DNA from: Actinomycetota bacterium
Lineage (GTDB): Bacteria > Actinomycetota > Actinomycetes > S36-B12
Assembly (NCBI GenBank): GCA_009726075.1
Contig: WLND01000087.1
Location: forward strand, 1 to 6,903
Direction: 5' to 3'
DNA: 6,903 nucleotides
The notes beneath the pieces are model-generated. The model was not told where the DNA came from and searched no databases. It worked only from the letters and a program-made list of their open reading frames with translations. Positions within the stretch are counted from its first letter, which is position 1, and every line of letters starts with the position of its first letter. Positions 5,136 to 6,903 of this stretch are shown piece after piece. The position numbers and the translations under genes are program-made.

Positions 5136-6482
5136 GTGACCGAACATGGACGAGTCTCCCTGGACCACTTCCTGGCACGCGTGGGTTCAGCGCCCCGGGC
5201 GGAACTGCGCGAGGTGGCCCTCGAGGCACGCCTCGACCAACTCGTCGACCTGCCTGCCGCCACCGCGGCACGCATGGTCGCTCCCTACACGTGGTTGCTG
5301 TCCCGCGTGGGCGACACCGGCATCACCCTGACGAAGGCCGGCTACCTCCCCCCATCGGTCGTCGAGGAGGCGATGGCGGCCCTCGGCGACCGCGTCGACT
5401 GGATCGGAAAGGCCAATCGCGAGGACCTCACGGTGCCCGTCCTTCACTTCCGGGAGTCGGCCCAGCGGATGCGGTTAGTACGCAAGCTCAAGGGCCGCCT
5501 CGTCCTGAGCCCCGCCGGTCGGAGGCTGCGCGACGACCCGGTCGCGCTTGCCGGGCACCTGGTCGACAGCCTGCTCGAGGATCCAGATGCCAGCCAGCCC
5601 GATGCCGTCCGCCAGGCCGCCTGCCTGCTGCTCCTCGCGACCGCCGCCGGCAGGCCCGTCCAGAAGCGAGCGACGGGGCCCTTCCTCGCCGCCTACCTCA
5701 CCTACGCGGGCTGGACCCGGGGCGGACGGGATCCGCTCACGCCCTCCGAATCGAGCAGCCTCGCCCGCGACGCGGAGGACGTCCTCGTCTACCTCGGGGC
5801 GATCAGGTCGGGCCTGTGGAGCGACCCCGCCGGTCCCGCCACCGATGATGGCGTGCTGCTCGCGCGCTATGCCCTCGGCCGGCCGGCAGTGGCACCGCCG
5901 GATGCGCGCGGCACCCCGACCGCAGGCACGGCATCGACCTACGTCCTGCGGGTCGAGCTCACCGGCTCCGATCCACTGGTGTGGCGCCGGATCACCGTGC
6001 CCGGTGATCTCACCCTGAGCCAGCTGCACGAAGTCCTTCAGGCCGCGCTCGGCTGGGAGGACTACCACCTGTTCAGGTTCCGGGTCGGGGAGCGCATGTT
6101 CATGGAGGCGAGCGACTGGGACGACGGAACTGAGCTGATCACTGATCCCGACTCGGTCACGCTCCAGGAGGTCATGCCCGCCGTCGGTGCGTTCGAGTAC
6201 GAGTACGACTTCGGCGACTCGTGGCAGCATGGCCTCGTCGTGGAGTCGATCGAGCAGGACGACTTCCGCGCGCAGCCGCGCTGCACCGACGGCGCCAATG
6301 CGTGCCCGCCGGAGGATGTCGGGGGCATCGGCGGCTACGCGGAGTTCCTCGAGGCGCTCGACGACCCGGAGCACGAGCAGCACGATTCGATGCTCGAATG
6401 GACCGGGGGCCCATTCGACGCGGCCGCGTTCGACCGCGCAGCGAGCAGTGAGCGCCTGCGCATCGCCTCCGCGCTCATGTGA
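5136..6482 (+). CDS. Plasmid pRiA4b ORF-3 family protein with N-terminal extension
   Basis: 448 residues from GTG 5136. The C-terminal part (about 268-448) is a full pRiA4b ORF-3 domain: YVLRVELTGSDPLVWRRITV (269-288), TLSQLHEVLQAALGWEDYHL (293-312), YEYDFGDSWQHGLVVE (355-370), GANACPPEDVGGIGGYAEFL (386-405), MLEW (419-422) and FDAAAFDRA. The N-terminal 250 residues form a separate helical region. In it, WLLSRVGDTGITLTKAGYLP (53-72) and LVRKLKGRLVLSPAGRRLRDD (114-134) look like winged-helix segments; a Pro/Ala/Thr linker at 250-267 joins the halves. The domain is known from a plasmid ORF and from the IS1096 passenger called tnpR, but it has no recombinase motif and its function is unknown. 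No transposase is adjacent. A DNA-binding or regulatory role is inference only. The start lacks a Shine-Dalgarno and follows an extended -10 by 6 bases. Confidence 0.9.
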   Translation: MTEHGRVSLDHFLARVGSAPRAELREVALEARLDQLVDLPAATAARMVAPYTWLLSRVGDTGITLTKAGYLPPSVVEEAMAALGDRVDWIGKANREDLTVPVLHFRESAQRMRLVRKLKGRLVLSPAGRRLRDDPVALAGHLVDSLLEDPDASQPDAVRQAACLLLLATAAGRPVQKRATGPFLAAYLTYAGWTRGGRDPLTPSESSSLARDAEDVLVYLGAIRSGLWSDPAGPATDDGVLLARYALGRPAVAPPDARGTPTAGTASTYVLRVELTGSDPLVWRRITVPGDLTLSQLHEVLQAALGWEDYHLFRFRVGERMFMEASDWDDGTELITDPDSVTLQEVMPAVGAFEYEYDFGDSWQHGLVVESIEQDDFRAQPRCTDGANACPPEDVGGIGGYAEFLEALDDPEHEQHDSMLEWTGGPFDAAAFDRAASSERLRIASALM

Positions 6483-6498
6483 CCGTCCGGAACGGGCC

Positions 6499-6528
6499 TT
6501 GCCCCTGTCCGTTTCGTCCGGTTAGGCT
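6499..6528 (+). promoter_or_regulatory. Predicted promoter of the secreted-protein gene
   Basis: TTGCCC (6499-6504), an 18-base spacer and TAGGCT (6523-6528) precede ATG 6535 by 6 bases. The -10 hexamer is identical to that predicted for eno. A leaderless transcript beginning at the first ATG is expected. Confidence 0.5.
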
Positions 6529-6534
6529 CGTTCC

Positions 6535-6903
6535 ATGATGAACTCGACCCGTGGCCTCGGCATCCTGGCCTGCGCAGCCCTTGCCCTCTCGGCCACGGCA
6601 ACCGCCAACGCGGAGGGCATGCCCGGCGACCCCTGCTCGACCCCCGGCCTCGTCAAGGTGCTCGGCTCGGGCACCATCGAGTGCCTCAACGGCTCATGGG
6701 CCCCGAGCATGAAGCAGCCCAGTGGCGGACCTGCCAGTCCCACGGGCTCGGCAGCATCGTCGGCAACCGCAGCCAAGATCTTCACGTCGGTCGGCCCCGT
6801 CCTGACCCAGGACACCTTCGCCAGCACCGCGAAGCAGGTCGCCGACCCCAGCGCCGTGCGATTGCCCGACGGCCGCGTCCGCATCTTCGCCTGGGTCAAC
6901 CCG
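6535..6903 (+). CDS. Secreted protein of unknown function, N-terminal part (3' end off the window)
   Basis: ATG 6535 opens a frame with no stop before the right edge (123 codons). Residues 1-26 are a typical Sec signal peptide: R6, a hydrophobic stretch LGILACAALALSATATA (8-24) and a cleavage site ANA before E27. The mature protein starts with a short module holding C34 and C50 (DPCSTPGLVKV, TIECLNGSWAPS), which could form a disulfide. A low-complexity Ser/Gly/Ala/Pro linker follows at about 60-78, then IFTSVGPVLTQDTFASTAKQ, and DPSAVRLPDGRVRIFAWVNP at the edge. That last block resembles a blade of sialidase/BNR-type or other beta-propeller glycoside-active proteins, but too little is present to name it. 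ATG 6538 is an alternative start; 6535 fits leaderless initiation better. GC-rich third positions support it as coding. Confidence 0.78.
   Translation, partial: MMNSTRGLGILACAALALSATATANAEGMPGDPCSTPGLVKVLGSGTIECLNGSWAPSMKQPSGGPASPTGSAASSATAAKIFTSVGPVLTQDTFASTAKQVADPSAVRLPDGRVRIFAWVNP

Noticed and set aside
5027..5275. Upstream extension of the DUF1232 frame to a start at 5275
   Set aside because: The extra 83 residues are Arg/Ser/Thr-rich without homology, would run into the divergent gene, and the GGAGGA site points to ATG 5026.
5475..6383. Minus-strand open frame of 302 codons opposite the pRiA4b ORF-3 gene
   Set aside because: The plus-strand frame carries all the conserved domain motifs; this one shows none and is a codon-bias shadow.
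6488..6511. Hairpin between the pRiA4b ORF-3 gene and the secreted-protein gene as a terminator
   Set aside because: The stem (CGGA..GGG with CCC..TCCG) contains a two-base internal mismatch and only TTT follows. It overlaps the predicted promoter's -35, so I do not call it a terminator.
6562..6573. Lipoprotein signal (ILAC) in the secreted protein
   Set aside because: The hydrophobic stretch before Cys13 is too short, Leu at the -2 position is atypical, and a good ANA cleavage site follows at residues 24-26.

Overview
The window is GC-rich throughout, densely coded, and uses GTG as well as ATG starts. It carries the gene order eno – ftsB/divIC – DUF501 – ppx/gppA, the actinobacterial arrangement seen for example at Mycobacterium tuberculosis Rv1023–Rv1026. 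With the enolase sequence type, this points to a chromosomal region of a high-GC actinomycete (Actinomycetota). I cannot place it more narrowly. No transposase, integrase, CRISPR array, tRNA or rRNA is visible.

Layout. Everything from position 1 to 5026 is on the minus strand. Read in the direction of transcription (right to left) it runs: a small DUF1232 membrane protein (5026-4595), enolase (4499-3222), a one-pass FtsB/DivIC-like division protein (3189-2722), a DUF501 protein (2725-2231), a Ppx/GppA phosphatase (2243-1269), a LacI/GalR repressor (1226-219) and the start of a dienelactone hydrolase family gene (161 to beyond the left edge). Two genes lie on the plus strand, divergent from the rest: a pRiA4b ORF-3 family protein with a long N-terminal extension (5136-6482), and the start of a secreted protein of unknown function (6535 to beyond the right edge).

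How the genes relate. The core (enolase to Ppx) is tightly packed: ftsB/DUF501 overlap by 4 bases, DUF501/ppx by 13, and eno/ftsB are 32 apart, so it is probably one transcript linking glycolysis, septum formation and phosphate or (p)ppGpp/polyphosphate turnover. The LacI regulator has its own predicted promoter, overlapped by a good LacI-type operator that also covers the ppx stop codon, so autoregulation is likely. The hydrolase downstream may be co-transcribed with it.

The most striking pattern outside the genes is that four genes (lacI, eno, the pRiA4b ORF-3 gene and the secreted-protein gene) lack a Shine-Dalgarno sequence and have a -10-like hexamer only 6-8 bases before the start codon. 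This is the signature of leaderless transcripts. I see no strong sign of an undescribed multi-gene system. The best leads are the predicted Cys/His cluster in the DUF501 protein, the two-domain pRiA4b ORF-3 protein outside any visible mobile element, a conserved-looking C-terminal peptide on the DUF1232 protein, and the partial secreted protein.
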